Origin: Cycas panzhihuaensis | Taxonomy: Eukaryota; Cycadophyta | Length of the DNA stretch: 64,000 nt | NCBI GenBank assembly: GCA_023213395.1 | Contig: CM041465.1 | Location: forward strand, 208,823,741-208,887,740 | Reading direction: 5' to 3' | Shown: piece by piece, positions 1 to 12,077 of the stretch | Layout of the letters: each line of letters begins with the position of its first letter | Numbering within the stretch: the stretch's first letter is position 1 | Notes under the pieces: model-generated | The model's database searches: none | The model's input: the letters and a program-made list of their open reading frames with translations, nothing else | Told to the model about the DNA's origin: nothing | Position numbers and translations under genes: made by a program

Positions 1-1741
1 TTGTGTCATGTAGAATTCTCATTCCGAGCTAAAATATGCATTTTCCCTTCTAAACTAAATAACTAAAACTAACCATAATTTCTTGTTTGAATTATAGAAT
101 GTTAAAGAAGATGTCCTAAGGGAAGGCCAAACTTGTGATATTATGTGTACATGTGTCTATGCTACTTGTTTAATTTACAATCACATAATGAGCCTGTGGC
201 CCTGGGTTCAAAAAGTTGGGCATGAGAGGTTGTAACATGAGAGAGCCATAGATGGGAGTGTCAAGTGCTTGCATGATGATGCACCCATGTCTCTTGAGTT
301 GATGCTATTAGTGGGTCCATAAGAGACTAGGCATGTCTTTTGCAAACTATAAGACCTTATGGATGGCCATGGTTTACCTCTGTAGGTTGTAAGTCCTATT
401 AATTATGATGGTGAGGGCCTGCTCTATATGACTATAAGTCCCATGAAGGCTTATCTTATGTGGATTGCAAGTCCCGGATAGCACTCTTAGGTTGGCATGT
501 GGCTAAGTCCAAACTAAGTGGTAATCGGTTACCTAATGAAGACATGAGTTGTGACCTCCTTTCCTCAACTACCATCACCTTGTAATGCATGTGGCTAGTG
601 CTTCTAGGATGAGAAATAGAGCTCATAGACAACTCCTTAGTTGAGACTAATTTGGGAAGAATGACTACTATATGAGGTCATCCCATGGCCAAAAATAAGA
701 CCTAGACACCATTTTCATGTTAGCATGGTGGGTTGTACTACTTGATGCATCAAAGCATTGCAAAAGGTGATCTAGTGATATTCACGAATAGGCGGCCACT
801 AGATTCTAGCTGGGAACTAGAGAAATGCACATGAAAATACCCAATGGGGGCTTCGCAAGATTGTCACTACAAATCTCATGCCTACAAATTCAATGACAAA
901 ACACTTTCCTTTCAATTGCCATGTGTGTCGTTCGACTAACCATTGTTTGACTAATATGATAACCTAGAATAGAACCCTACTTAGTTCCCCATTGTGTGTG
1001 TGTTAGCAAGGTAGTTGGATAAGGTTTCATTATAGTTATTAATACAAGTACAAATGACCAACTTGGTATATACTTAGTCCCATTAACATTTTTTTGTGTG
1101 TTTTTTCTTTCTAGAATTCAGGCTATTTGTCTTTGGTCATCTTAGTGTCTCCATATAGGTTGCCAATTCTTGAATTGCCTATCTTTGCGGCTGTAAATTG
1201 TCCACATAATCAGGCACTGGGGACTCATATTTTTGATCTCTAAAATGGAGACATACCAATGGCTTTTGCCAGATATTTCATTGCAATATGCAGCCTTCAT
1301 TCCATGTTGAGGGATCATGATAAGGAAATTACCACTAGTATTACCCTGTTACTCATTCAAAATCTCTTTTGCTTGTCAGTCTAAGAAAGGTACCAGCACA
1401 TGACCTAATGTTGAAGGCACATGATTTTCTGTTAGCAGGCCACAAGTTCAACTGTGTGTGATGGGGCAACAGTCCTATAGCTCAGACAGACTGTCGTTGT
1501 TAACACATCTTGGGTCCCAACAATTGTTTGGAATTAAACATAAAGAAAGTCTGAGAATAGTATGTAACCTTTGCACTAATCTTAGTCCCAAACAAACAAG
1601 TTATTATTGTGTCAGGGCATATTTCTCCAAAAATTGCTGTATAAGCTGAAGTCTAATAATATTCAGAATGTATAGGAATATATATTGCCAGTGGCGTTTA
1701 CATTGATCTGAATATGCATTCACTTTTTTTCTGTCTGACAG
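1..1741. other. Intergenic or intronic DNA, no gene recognised
   Basis: AT-rich sequence with no long open frame, no recognisable retroelement protein and no RNA gene that I can see. If the exon candidates that follow are real, this is upstream intron or 5' gene sequence. I looked for further exons bounded by AG and GT in frame with exon A and found none I could support. Confidence 0.5.
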
Positions 1742-1802
1742 CAATGGGGCACTCTTGCAATTGCTTGAAGGATGTTATTTTGAGGAGGAAAGACTACAAA
1801 AG
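1742..1802 (+). CDS. Candidate internal exon A of an unidentified host gene
   Basis: A 61-base block follows a pyrimidine-rich tract ending in CAG and is followed by GTTTCT, a plausible donor. Read with one leading base from the preceding exon it encodes about 20 residues, NGALLQLLEGCYFEEERLQK, with no stop. It ends in phase 0, matching the start phase of the next candidate exon. The composition, a leucine-rich acidic helix-like run, looks like real protein rather than retroelement. I do not recognise the family. It could be a chance match, because the exon is short and no transcript is available. Confidence 0.4.
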
Positions 1803-2005
1803 GTTTCTTTTGCCCCCGTATCTGTATTCTTGTTTTATGTCAAGCCTACTCACTGTTTTGTGCATCTATGATATCATTGGGAGAAAGTTTTGATATGTTT
1901 GAATTTTTCCTTTTGAAATTAAAGTTAAATTCAAATATACCCCTCATATTCCACAAGCAATTAGAGTGTGATGTGATGAAATAATCAGTTGTCCTTTCAT
2001 TGCAG

Positions 2006-2068
2006 GTTAATGTTCTGATTTCCTTCAACAACAAACCTGCAGCAGATGCCGTTCCTTATTTTGAGCAG
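2006..2068 (+). CDS. Candidate internal exon B of the same unidentified gene
   Basis: A 63-base block sits between a textbook acceptor (TTTCATTGCAG) and a donor (GTAATTATTT). It is open throughout and is exactly 21 codons, so it keeps phase 0 on both sides. The peptide starts VNVLISFNNKPAADAVPYF. It lies 203 bases after exon A, a normal short intron, and joins in frame both to exon A and to the terminal exon candidate more than 21 kb downstream. The splice sites are the strongest part of the evidence. The family is not recognised. Confidence 0.45.
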
Positions 2069-2800
2069 GTAATTATTTCCCCTTTGTTTACAAATAGGAT
2101 CATTATATCACAGTAGCAAATTTTGCATCCCCCATTTGGTGCAGTTACTAATGTAGTAATGGACATGGAATTAAAATTCATTGCCTAAGATAACTGCAGG
2201 AAAACAGTGTCCAAGAGCATCTGTGAATATCCATTATACCATATAGTGAAGGTTGTGCCATGCCAGGAATGTACATACTGTTAATGAAATCATTTCATTG
2301 AAGTCAAGTAAAGTTTATATAAAAATGATTAGTGCTAAGAAAGTTTATAGGGGCTTTTCTGATGCAGCTTGGAAATTTGGGAAAAGAGTTAATCATAAGG
2401 ATTCTGAAATGGTGATTGCTTAGTGTAGAAGGAAACGGAAGAAGTGGGGTTCTGAAGGATGAACATCCATAGTTTTGAATGCATAGAAAGAAAAGATGTG
2501 TTTTGGAATTTGACTTGAATAGAGATGAGTATTTGTGTAGTGTTTGTTGGATGACCAGATTTGTTTGGGAGAAAAGATGGATGAGGAATTAGGGATAGGC
2601 ATTCTTTATGAAAAAAAGATTTTAATGGGGTTTTAGAAAGCGTAGTCAGATAGAATGAAGGATTTGATGGATTTCATTGACTTGGATAGATAGGGTTGGG
2701 CTAGATAGGATGAGGTTTCGTGGGGTGCAATCATTATGCTAACGGGTGAAATCTGATGCAATAAGGATGGATAGTTTACCACATCTTGCTGAGGAAAATC
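2069..2800. other. Intron sequence, nothing recognised
   Basis: Begins with the donor of exon B. It contains no open frame with family features and no clear repeat boundary. If the exon model is right, this is the 5' end of an intron that runs to 23574. Confidence 0.4.
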
Positions 2801-3099
2801 TCAAAGGGGAAAAGGGGCAAGCAAATAGAGAGTTGAACGAGGGATGTAAAAAGGAATTAGGAGTTGTCCTATGATGAGATTATAGATAAGGTCTTGGCTA
2901 ACTATGGGATAAAGAAATGAGCATTTCTCTATTGCTACTAAACTTGGAAAAGAGAGAGGACAGGTAAAACTACCAAACGAAATGTGCATGTGCAACACAA
3001 GATTGAGAACTACCTTGTTGGCTTCACATGTATGTTGTTGAGGTTCTTCTTGAGATTCTTTTGCCTCCATTAACTATTTTCTTGCTTACTCTTCATTGT

Positions 3100-4223
3100 T
3101 TTTGTGTTGCTCCTGCATAGCTTCTCCCTGGATCTCTTCTTCAGTCTTAGCTATTATCTAGCTTCTTCTACTAGGTGATCGGCCATTAGATGGACTTGCT
3201 TTGTGTCTTCAATGTTGTCGTGTTGTTCTTTCTGAACTGGTACCTCTTTGTAACATTGGACAGGTTCTTCTTGGGCAGCTAAATCCTACTCCGTTATCTA
3301 TTTGATGACTTCTTGTGCATGTGTGAATTCTCTATTGCTTGATTCTTCACACTGTATGTAATTAAACCCTTTTTTGTTTTTGCCTTCATCAAGAGTGCCC
3401 TCTTCTTCTTCCTCATTTGTGGAGTTGTCGTTTAATTCCTATCCATGTGCTAGGCCAGTCTAAATTTGCTTATGTTGGTTCCAGTTCCATAGGTTGTATT
3501 TTAACATCAGTTTAAACCATGCTCAATTACTGAATCTTGTTGGTTTGCTAGACCTCAATGAACCAATCAAGAGCTCTCCCTTATAATAGAAGTTCCACAT
3601 ATGCTCCCTATTTTTCCATGTCAGCATCATCTATGAAATCATTTAGTGCTGCGACCATTTGGAGCCATTTACTAACATTAGTGCCTTCATCTAAATCAAA
3701 AAATTATGCGTCCATTTCCCTTATGAATAGAAGTGTGACTTCGTGGATTAAAATCTCCCTTAAGAATTGATCAAAACTATATCATGTGACCACCAACAAT
3801 GATCATGTCTGAACCAGGGTCCCAACAGTTCAGATGACATTCCAATTTGGTACATGCAGCTTGAGTTATGGACAAAAATGTCTAGCTACCCCTTGAAAAA
3901 TAAAATAGGAAATAAAAAGGGAAAAGCGTTTTAAGCCCCTTTTGGACTTAAGTCATTGGTTGTATTGAGTAACTATGCAACCCTGAGGGGGGTAGACTTC
4001 AACCCAATATTAAACCTAATTAAATTTTAAAAACACTTAGGAAAAATGTCCATAAGGCTTCTTCGTCGAATTTTGCATTTTGCATAGGTGCAGGTATTTG
4101 CTTCTGTTTTTTCTTTTTGATCTCTGTGTAGCTTTGTAAATTCCATACGACCTTCATTACTAATATCAACATTCGGTGGTGTGCGTAATCTAGACTATGT
4201 CTACCTGTTGTTGATGAGATCAT
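3100..4223 (-). pseudogene. Decayed retroelement internal region with gag-like fragment
   Basis: Read on the minus strand, about 3480-3780 gives a run with several stops that resembles an LTR-retrotransposon gag core, including the segment GRALDWFIEVQQ and an acidic stretch before it. Downstream (about 3100-3430) the frame is glutamate-rich, like the linker of a decayed polyprotein. Orientation and position agree with the LTR and primer-site remnant at 4770-5238, so this may be that element's interior. Too many stops and frame changes remain to assign a superfamily safely. Confidence 0.3.
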
Positions 4224-4785
4224 GCTCTCACATAGATGATAAGAGTCTTTAGCTGATGGAATTGCCTTGATTTATACAGTGTTGATGCCAACTACTTGAT
4301 GCTCAGCTAAGGTAGCTACCATTGATTAATAGTGTTTCTCTAGTAATCAATGCAGGACCTTTGGAGTGCAATGACCATATTTTGCTCATGGTTCTTACAT
4401 GAGCTCCACTAATATTGTCGGCCACCTTCTAGACAAGATTGGGTAACTTTTGGCCTTCCTTGTGGTGGCCTTTTCACAGTTTGTACCATGCTAAACATGC
4501 TCACAGATGAAACAAGTTGCTCTGCTATCTTAATGGTATTACATGGAACAAATGATCAGCTGGCCTCATGTCTTACCTAATAGATATAGACGTGCTATGG
4601 TGTGTGATTGGTATGCTAGTATATCAAGATAACCTGCTATACATAGACAACTATCTCATGAGTAGCAATATCGCTCTAAATTATGCTGTTAACGTTGTTC
4701 GCACAAAGCATAGATCTCCAAAGAATAGATGGGAGAATTGTAGCTATTTGGCTTTGATTTGATCAATGTTGGCTTTGATAACAGT

Positions 4786-5238
4786 TGTAGCGGGCCTAAT
4801 TCAAATGCATCAAAAACAAGTAATATTCATAGCATATATCAATATTTTCAAGGCAACAAAATATCCATACTAATGATTTGCAAACATAGAAACTCCCTCA
4901 TCCATACAATACATCATCCATATAATATACAACAGTAATAAAATAATAATAACAAAACTTGATACAATATCCAACGGTGTTGGTACCCTCTTTGAGGCAA
5001 GAGCTATCCTCCAATTTGGTATGGTGTGCCCTAATGGCATGAGGCCATTATCCCTTACAATAATAAGTTCTCCAAGACGATTACAAATGAAAAAGACCTC
5101 CTTATTTATAGCCTTTATCTCTCTCTAGACTAACTACTAATCCTCTCTCTAAAAAAATTGACTTCATAATAAATATAATTAAATAATAATTCTCCCTATA
5201 TTCAAAAATCAACTTCATCTTCATTTAGGAATGCTACA
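4786..5238 (-). mobile_element. LTR remnant with adjacent tRNA-Met-like primer site
   Basis: On the minus strand this 453-base block begins TGTAGCATTCC and ends CCCGCTACA, so it has TG...CA ends inside a short inverted terminal TGTAGC/GCTACA. It includes a TATA-like CTATAAATAAGG. Immediately beyond its 3' end (4771-4784) the minus strand reads TGTTATCAAAGCC, two changes from the plant initiator tRNA-Met primer site TGGTATCAGAGCC. That makes it a likely 5' LTR of an old element whose 3' LTR I cannot find. The flanking five bases do not form a target duplication. Confidence 0.45.
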
Positions 5239-5298
5239 ATTTTAAAAACAACTCTGGTTCTCCTTCCCCCCACTAGTGGACTTAGGCAACAAAATAAA

Positions 5299-6097
5299 TG
5301 TTGACTTCTTGTCTACCCTTAGAAGGCACACTTGTCAAAAGGTCACTTTTTAATAGTCTAAACTAGGGCTTGTTGTCAACATACAAGTCAATTGCACATA
5401 GATATGCCACATAAGTCCACAATATGACAATACTCACAACATTATCACACATCATAGCATCATAAATAAATCAAAGCAACACATGATACATGTTTCCCTC
5501 ATAACTTATTATTTCATTAAGCAATAGCAATGTTTACATCAATTTCACATCATCATACGTCTTTTTCTTGCTAGAATACCATCAACATCACAATACACTC
5601 GGCATTCGTACTAGAAAACATACCATAGAACTCAGATACTTGGCTCTCACGCCCAAGATGATGAGAGAATGGCCTATAATTACCCATGCATGCCTTTTGG
5701 GGAACATTTGTGACCAGTAATTACAATCGTCCCTTTTACATAATGCACACCTTTTGATAATTAATCCACCCACTAATTAATAATTACATAGAATCATTGT
5801 TGTCCTCATCATCCATTCGTACATTTGTATGTTCCCGGCTGTTGTTGGCTTGCATTTTTCCTGTTCTAGTCCATGCATTCCAATTTTGGCCTTTGTCTAT
5901 CTTGTGTTCCTATTTTGGAATACACCCTATTGTGTGTTCCCAAAGAGGTTTCTTTTGTTATTTTCTGCTAGATTGTCATGCATTCCACTACTCAGATGCC
6001 TATTGGGCTAAATACCTACACTCACAATGTTCTTTTGAATGCCAACTACCATCTGTTCCACTACCTGAATGCACAGGTGTTAGATTTGATCCCAATA
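5299..6097 (-). mobile_element. Divergent LTR of the E1/E2 Gypsy family (E3)
   Basis: This 799-base block starts TGTTGACTTCTTG and carries the family landmarks in order: an ACACTTGTCAA segment, ACTTGGCTCTCAC in the middle and a TTGATCCCAA-type end (terminal CA changed to TA). Its length is close to the 809-842 bases of the E1 and E2 LTRs. On its low-coordinate side lies GGACTTAGGCAACAAAATAAA, a mutated form of the E1/E2 primer-site region. It is therefore a 5' LTR whose interior is almost wholly lost. It is much more diverged than E1 or E2 and therefore probably older. Confidence 0.6.
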
Positions 6098-6125
6098 AGC
6101 ATCAACTACACAACCACTAATGATT

Positions 6126-6411
6126 AAATGCGATCAATTATTCCAAAACATGCCAGCAAATGATATCTCTAAATGTTGGTGTTAATGGAAAACTTGGCCA
6201 AACAGTTGAAATTAGTGATTTCCTTAACCCAAGTCATAATGGAAATTAAATTGGGATTATTACAAGTTAAGAACTCTAAAGGAAGTATTCAAAGCATTAA
6301 CAAAGTTTTGTTATCATTTGATGAAGACCCAAAGGTAACAGTGATAGTTTTGGGCAAAACCTTTAATAATGTAATTGTTAATGGAAGTGTGGCACTAAAC
6401 TTCTTGTCGGT
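6126..6411 (+). pseudogene. Gag/protease fragment of the E1-type Gypsy family, opposite orientation
   Basis: The + strand encodes a peptide closely similar to the E1 region between zinc knuckles and protease. Both share a LMENL-K-QL block, a serine-phenylalanine-aspartate step and VTV-VLG, followed by the position of the protease active site (here VIVNGS, where E1 has VNVDEG). A one-base loss near 6170 shifts the frame. The fragment stops abruptly at the dinucleotide microsatellite. It points the opposite way from the adjacent LTR E3, so the two are not one simple element. Confidence 0.55.
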
Positions 6412-6482
6412 ATATATATGTACACACACATACATGCATACATGTATGTATATATATGTGTGTGTGTATAGATAGATAGATA
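6412..6482. repeat. Compound TA/CA/TG/GATA microsatellite at the E1 insertion site
   Basis: The stretch consists of TATATATG, CACACATACATGCATACATG, TATATATATGTGTGTG and GATAGATAGATA units. A matching tract of ATGTATGTATGTG and TGTGTGTGTG follows the right end of E1 at 22818-22872. E1 therefore inserted within one microsatellite and split it. Confidence 0.85.
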
Positions 6483-6487
6483 CAAAT

Positions 6488-7329
6488 TGTTGACTTGGGG
6501 TTTATCTCCCTATTGAGATAAGCACACTTGTCAAGGTAACACAGATAGTCTAGTCTAGGATACAGTCAACATATTCATATACTTCAATCACACAGATTTA
6601 TTCACAATTCCACACTATCATGTCACAGTTTACACACAGCAATATAGTAATCAACACATATTCAGCATCCAATCTTCATAAAACACATAGAATCCACATT
6701 TCCACGTAACTCTTCTTTTATTAAGCAGTAAGTCTTTGTACAATAGGTGTTGGAATGCATTCCCTGTGCATTCCAGCCACATACATTGCTGTTGTCACAT
6801 GCATACCCGGAAGGTACACATCATTATACACTGCTTTGTGCTACTGGCATACGTACTGGCTACCATACCATTGAGTGTCTGAATACTTGGCTCTCACCCT
6901 AACAGAATGGTCCTTGTGAAGACTCTTAAATGCGCCTTCTTGGTGTCCTTTGGCTAAAGGGTTATGACTCCCTGTCATAATCGTACCCTTTAAGTCATAA
7001 GCATACCTCTTTGTTAACCATTAGTTAACCTTCTTAACTGCTGTCTCTAATTATCTGTACATTTGTACGTATGTCTGACATCATCCCAGGTATCCATCTG
7101 TCTGGTTCTACCATGTGTACCTTTTCTGTTTACTTGCATACTGCCGGGGGTACGTATACTGTGTTACGTACCTTTTTAGGTACACACCTATCATATGTAC
7201 CCAGAATGCTATTTTTTTCCACTTTTCTGCCTCATGCGCACTTCTCGCATGCCCTGCACTGCACATCCAAGGTTACACAGCCTATCTCTGGTCTCCTCAT
7301 AGCCTAGTGTGTCAAAATCTGTCCCAACA
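6488..7329 (-). repeat. E1 3' LTR
   Basis: 842 bases, alignable along its whole length with 21977-22817 with scattered substitutions, roughly 95 percent identical by eye. Long + strand open frames inside it (such as 7115-7591) are antisense accidents that run across the LTR border into the ORF3 region. Confidence 0.92.
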
Positions 7330-7411
7330 TCTATCCCGAGTCAACATGATGGGTTTGAGCATCCTTGCTCAAAATTTTCAAAATTTTGGGGTATTCCTCC
7401 CCCTCTCTATC

Positions 7412-8506
7412 TCAGGGCTGCTCCTGCTGCCCCTGTCCTGCCGACGAGTCTTTTGCGGCCAAAATTTCTTCATTTATTTGGGTAAGTGTGGCGATTATTG
7501 CATCATTTTCTTTGATTTTTTTTTGAAGGGCAGTTATCTCTGCTTTGTACCCTTCTTCCATTTATTTAATCAATTGGATAATTTGGCATGATTTATTATC
7601 TAATGGAGGAGGTGTTGATGTTTCTCCCATTTCCATTATGGGAGGGAATTATGCCCATTCTTCCAATGAGGGCTCCACTTCTTCATCAGCTTCTTCTTCA
7701 TCTTTCTTCCTTTTACTGCTTTTCTAGATTGTTTGTTTGGCACGATGAGGAATGGGTGTCTTGGGGGTTTGTTGTAGCCATTTGAGAACTTTGGTCATTT
7801 GCTTTTGAATCCTTTTTCTCAATTCTTGATCCTGATTAGTGTCTGGAAACTCAGTCACCCATTGTTTTATAAGTGGCTCTCTTGGAGAAATAGTTGTTTT
7901 TGTTAGTTGCACACCTGGACATTGATAAAATAGGATGACTAACAGCAAGGAAGGGTGACGAAAAGGGTGTGTCATTATTTCCTGAATTTGCTGCCTCATG
8001 TTAACTACTAAAAATTCCAACCAATCCAACTTTTCTCCATCCCGGATCTTTGGTAATATTGGCATCATTCCTCCTGGAATGTATGTGTACTTCTTTTTTG
8101 ATAAAAATCTAGAATTGATGACTTTGGCTATCCATTGCAACCTGGCATCCTTTTTATCCACCACCCGAATTCCTCCTGAGGTAAGCTGAGTGTTTTCTTG
8201 GCAAAATTCCCTCAACCAAATCTCATGGTCCACTTCTGACCTTTTAGTGGCCGTGAGAACTTCTCCTTCATTTGGAAGTCCCGTTATCAGGTGAATTATT
8301 TCTGCATCTAGTTTGATTTTCTTCATATCCTTTTTCAACTCCAACAAGATGTTCTCCATAATCTCTTGGTCACAATAGATGGGGTTACAGTACATATACT
8401 CTCCCCAACCAGCCTACTTGACTTTGGTCTGAAATTAGGAAGGTAATGCCTCCAGGTCTTTCCTCAGCTTGGGCAGGAAGGTCTCTTGGCAACCTGCTGT
8501 TCTCAT
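7412..8506 (-). pseudogene. E1 ORF3: accessory frame after integrase, C-terminal coiled coil
   Basis: One reading frame runs from an ATG at 8506 to a TGA at 7412, about 364 codons, interrupted by five in-frame stops, each explainable by a single base change. The start is chosen because the E2 copy begins its open frame at the homologous ATG (41293) and aligns from there. The N-terminal two thirds is a globular-looking region with a conserved ISPREP segment. Then come a basic patch, an acidic run (KKDEEEADEEVE), a proline-rich linker and a heptad-like segment YKAEITALQKKIKENDAII, a probable coiled coil. It occupies the position of env-like frames in Athila elements, but I see no signal peptide or membrane segment. 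Function unknown. Confidence 0.6.
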
Positions 8507-8559
8507 GACGACTGGCTATGGAATTCTAGAAATAGAACTGAAAATAACCAAGAAGTACC

Positions 8560-9030
8560 AGTACGAACCCTACGTACGTACCTTTTTCGGAATGGTCACT
8601 GTTTTCTTGAAGCATTCATCCAAACTTGCGCAGAATTTTGTCCTTCTGCCTCCCTGGATCCCAAGGGTTCCTCTTGGCTATTTGCTACTGAGAATTTGAG
8701 TCAAATGGTCCTCCTTTTTCCATTGCGTACCGTGCGGGAATGCTTGCAGGTACGTATTATATATATTTGTCTTATCCGACCCTTTTGTTTTATGCATACT
8801 TGATTGCGTACTTTTCAGGTACATATAGTGTAATTTGATTAACTTATTCACTTTTTTAACTGTGCATACCTTGTAACATATTTTTCTAGTACGTATAGTG
8901 TTTTCTAGCTTATTTTACACAGTGCGTACCTGGTAACATACTTTTTTGGTACATATAGTATATTTTGACTTATTTTACACAGTACATACCTGGTAACGTA
9001 CTTTTTTCGGTATGTATAGTATATTTTTGT
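8560..9030. repeat. 60-bp tandem repeat array rich in GTAC, between integrase and ORF3 of E1
   Basis: From about 8800 to 9030 the sequence repeats with a period of exactly 60 bases for nearly four units. Each unit has ACAGTGCGTACCTGGTAAC, then a T-tract, then GGTACATATAGTATA. TGCGTACC and GGTACGTA arms face each other within a unit, so each unit can fold. Looser copies of the same GTAC motifs (CTACGTACGTACC, CAGGTACGTATTA) extend upstream to 8560. The sister element E2 has the same array at 41470-41850 with more units. Confidence 0.8.
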
Positions 9031-9239
9031 GAAAAAAATCTAATTTGTTAGCAGGATTCTTCATTCTTGGCTTTTCTTGTCGCGGTATATATCCTTCTTT
9101 TCTTATTGCTTATATGTATGATATGAGTTACGGTTGTTTTTTTGTTTTTTATTTTTTTTTGTATTTTTTGTTACATACTGACCTGAATCACATTCTGGTA
9201 TCAAGGCAATTCGATTTGCCTCAACTTCATGCAACATGA

Positions 9240-10500
9240 TGGTACAACCAGCTGATTCGGCTGGCACTTCATTCTATTCGATGTATGGTTTCAATTGGCT
9301 ACCATTTACTCAAGTTGGTAGCAATGGTCCATTGATTTCCTGTAGTTGTACGGACCCCTTTCCAAAAATTTGTTCGACAATATAAGGTCCTAACCATCTC
9401 ATTTTGAGCTTTTCAGGGTGCATCCTGAACTTGTTGTCGTAGAGCAGAACTTGATCACCTTCTTTGAATTGTGGTTTGCGTAGATGTCGGTTGTGCCACG
9501 CCTTTTGTCATCTTTTCTCTATGTTTTGCAACCATTTCACCATATACCTCTTTTCTTCCAGTCTCACTAATTCTTCCAATCTTCGTCGTAAGGATTGGAA
9601 GTCATCCAATCGACATTGCATAGCAGTTCTCAGGCTCGGTTTCTCGAATTCGGTAGGAAGGATGGCTTCTGTTCCGTAAACCAGCTGAAATGGTGTCTGT
9701 CTGGTTGATCTTTTATACGTTGTTCTGAAAGCCCATAACACTGATGGAAGTTTCTCGGCCCAGTCGAATCTACCCACGTCGCAGATCTTCCTTAGACAAT
9801 TCTTGATAATTTTATTTGAGCTTTCTACTTGCCCATTCGCCCTTGGGTAGTATGGTGTGGACTTCTTATGGCTTATCATGAAGGTTGTTGTTAACACCTC
9901 TATGGTTTGGTTGAGAAAATGGGCCCCTTGATCACTTACAATTTCTAAAGGGCATCCAAATCTTGTAATAATCACTTCATAAAGAAATCGGGCCGTACTT
10001 TCTTAGTCCGCTTTCCTTAACGCCCTCGCTTCCACCCATTTAGTCATGTAGTCGGTCACCACTAGGATAAATCAGGCTTGGGATCGCCGGGTGGCCGGTT
10101 TGATTGGTCCGAGAAAATCGAGCCTCTACTTTTCGAACAGTGCCAGAGGTAAGATTGGGTGGAGGGGTTGGAAATCCTGTCGATTAGGTTTCCCAACTCT
10201 TTGACAATAGTTGCATGCTTAGATCCACCTTCTTACGTCCTTGAACATTGATGGCCACTAGAATCCGGACATCAAAATCTTCCTCCATGTCACTAACTCC
10301 CCCATGTGTCCTCCTGCTACACCTTCATGTGCTTGGGCCATAATTTGATTAACCTCATGTGGCCTGATGCACTACTGTAACACCTCATTTGGTCCTAATT
10401 TGTATAACTCTCCTTTTATCAATTGATATGGATTTGCTTTTCTTACGAAATTCCATTGTTCCGTGCAGTCTAATTCACAAGCATTTCCCTGGGCCATAAG
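9240..10500 (-). pseudogene. E1 integrase
   Basis: On the minus strand the domains run in order. The zinc-binding HHCC region has histidines in AHEGVAGGH (about 10310-10345) and CNYC near 10205. The core then has WRLDFLGPI, a DYMTKWVEA strand, SDQGAHF and QVESSN, which supply the catalytic acidic residues. The clear open part is 9508-9975. A C-terminal region follows with ML/RWLGPY-type barrel residues to about 9250. Several stops lie upstream of 9975 (for example near 10005 and 10375). It would insert the cDNA of E1 into chromosomal DNA. It is followed by the repeat array and ORF3. Confidence 0.8.
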
Positions 10501-10689
10501 TATTTTGGTATTCCCTCATACCAGCCTGTTGGTACTGCCTCTACACTGAATAATGCAGCATCTGGAAAATCATCTGGCACTCTTGTGGCCTTTTCTCCAT
10601 TTGGAATTCTTCATAATTGGTCGGGTATGATGTGAGTTTTTCCTGGTTTCACAATGATTTTGAAGGAGAATTCTTGAAACAACATTAAC

Positions 10690-11990
10690 CACTTGCTAAT
10701 CCATCCCCTCATTATCGGTTTATTCACAAGGTACATGAGTGCTTGATGGTCGACAAAGAACAGGAAGGGATTCGATAATTAGTAGTGTTGGAATTTCTAC
10801 AATGCATACACCATTCCGAGTGCTTCTCTTTCCGTTGTGGTATAATTTTGTTCTGCTTTTGTAAGTTTTCGACTTGCAAAGTATATCGAATAATCCACTT
10901 TTTCATCACTTGGTTGTGCCAGGATGCATCCAATAGCGTATTGCGAGGCATCAACATACACATGGAAGATTTTCTTCCAATCGGGAAACTGTAGTATAGG
11001 TGCTGATATTATGCCCTTTTTTAACGCTTCAAATGCTTGTTGTTGTTCTTCCATCCAATCCCATTCAATGTTCTTTTTCAACAATTCCTCAAGAGGTCCT
11101 GATATGCATGCGTACCCCCTGATGAATTTTCTGTAATACCTAGTCAGACCCAAGAAACCCTTCAACTGCCTCTTCGTGAGCGGTACCGAAAAGTGTAGGA
11201 TTGCAGATACCTTGGTCGCATCCGTTAGCAATCCTTCCTTACTTACTATGTGGCCTAATAGATTCCCAAATGGTACCAAAAAGGTACACTTTTCTAGATT
11301 CAAACACAACTTATTCTCCTAGCATGTTTGCAACATCTCCCTCAAGTTTTCCATATGGTTTTTCATAAATCCATATAATGTCCAATCATCCAGAAATACT
11401 GCCACTTTTTCCCCATTCATTCTATGAAATATATTGATTACTATTCTTTGAAATGTGGCTGAAGCATTCGTAAGACCGAATGGCATTACTCTGTAGGCAT
11501 ACGTTCCCTATTCCATAACAAATGTAGTCTTCGCTTGATCTTTCGGAGCAATCTGCACTTGGTTATACCCACTAAATCCCTCAGTGAAGGAATATATCTC
11601 ATTTCCTCCCACGGCTTTCAAAATATCTTCTGTAAAGGGTAACGGAAAGGGATCCTTCTTCGTTACCTTATTTAGTTGTCTGTAGTCCACACAGATGCGT
11701 ATTTTCCCATTCTTCTTGGGAACTACCACTACAGGGCTCACTCAGTCATTCTAGTCGATTTCATATATATACCCTGCCTCCAACATTTTGTCCAACTCTG
11801 CTTTTACTTTCTCTTTATATTTAGGATTCATGCGATATGGTTTTTGTTTCATCGGCTTTGCTCCTTCCATCAAGTCGATGTGATGCATTCCTACTTCAGG
11901 GGGAATACCCTTCAAATCCTTGTATGACCATGCGAATACATCACAGAATTCTTTGAACAGTTGTTGGGCCTTAGCTATTGTTTGGTCGTC
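10690..11990 (-). pseudogene. E1 reverse transcriptase and RNase H
   Basis: Minus-strand RT starts with the Tat-type lead-in FAWSYKDLKGIP and continues with VVPKKNGKIRICVDYRQLNK, GYNQVQIAP and MPFGLTNA. The active site is FLDD, with its two aspartates at 11385-11390. Next is a LGHIVSKEG/FLGLTRYYRKF connection, then RNase H with VYVDASQYAIG and TTTEREALGMVYAL. Stops at about 11745-11755, 11505 and 11318 and a frame change break it. Together the two enzymes copy the element RNA to DNA and remove the RNA strand. The FLDD form of the usual YxDD box is shared with related plant elements. Confidence 0.85.
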
Positions 11991-12077
11991 CTAGTAATCT
12001 CCAATTCGTATTGTTTTAGGTTCCTCTTTACTCCCCACATTAATTTCGGTTGTTTTTAGTTTGGTTGCTTCGATATC

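Noticed and set aside
4786-5238. Solo LTR call
   Set aside because: The five bases on either side do not match and a primer-like site abuts one end, so it is better read as a 5' LTR remnant than as a solo LTR.
7115-7591. 158-codon + strand open frame
   Set aside because: It lies antisense to the E1 3' LTR and the end of ORF3, crosses the LTR border and has no domain or codon signal of its own.
8800-9030. CRISPR-like regular repeat
   Set aside because: The units are contiguous tandem repeats with no unique spacers, inside a plant retrotransposon.
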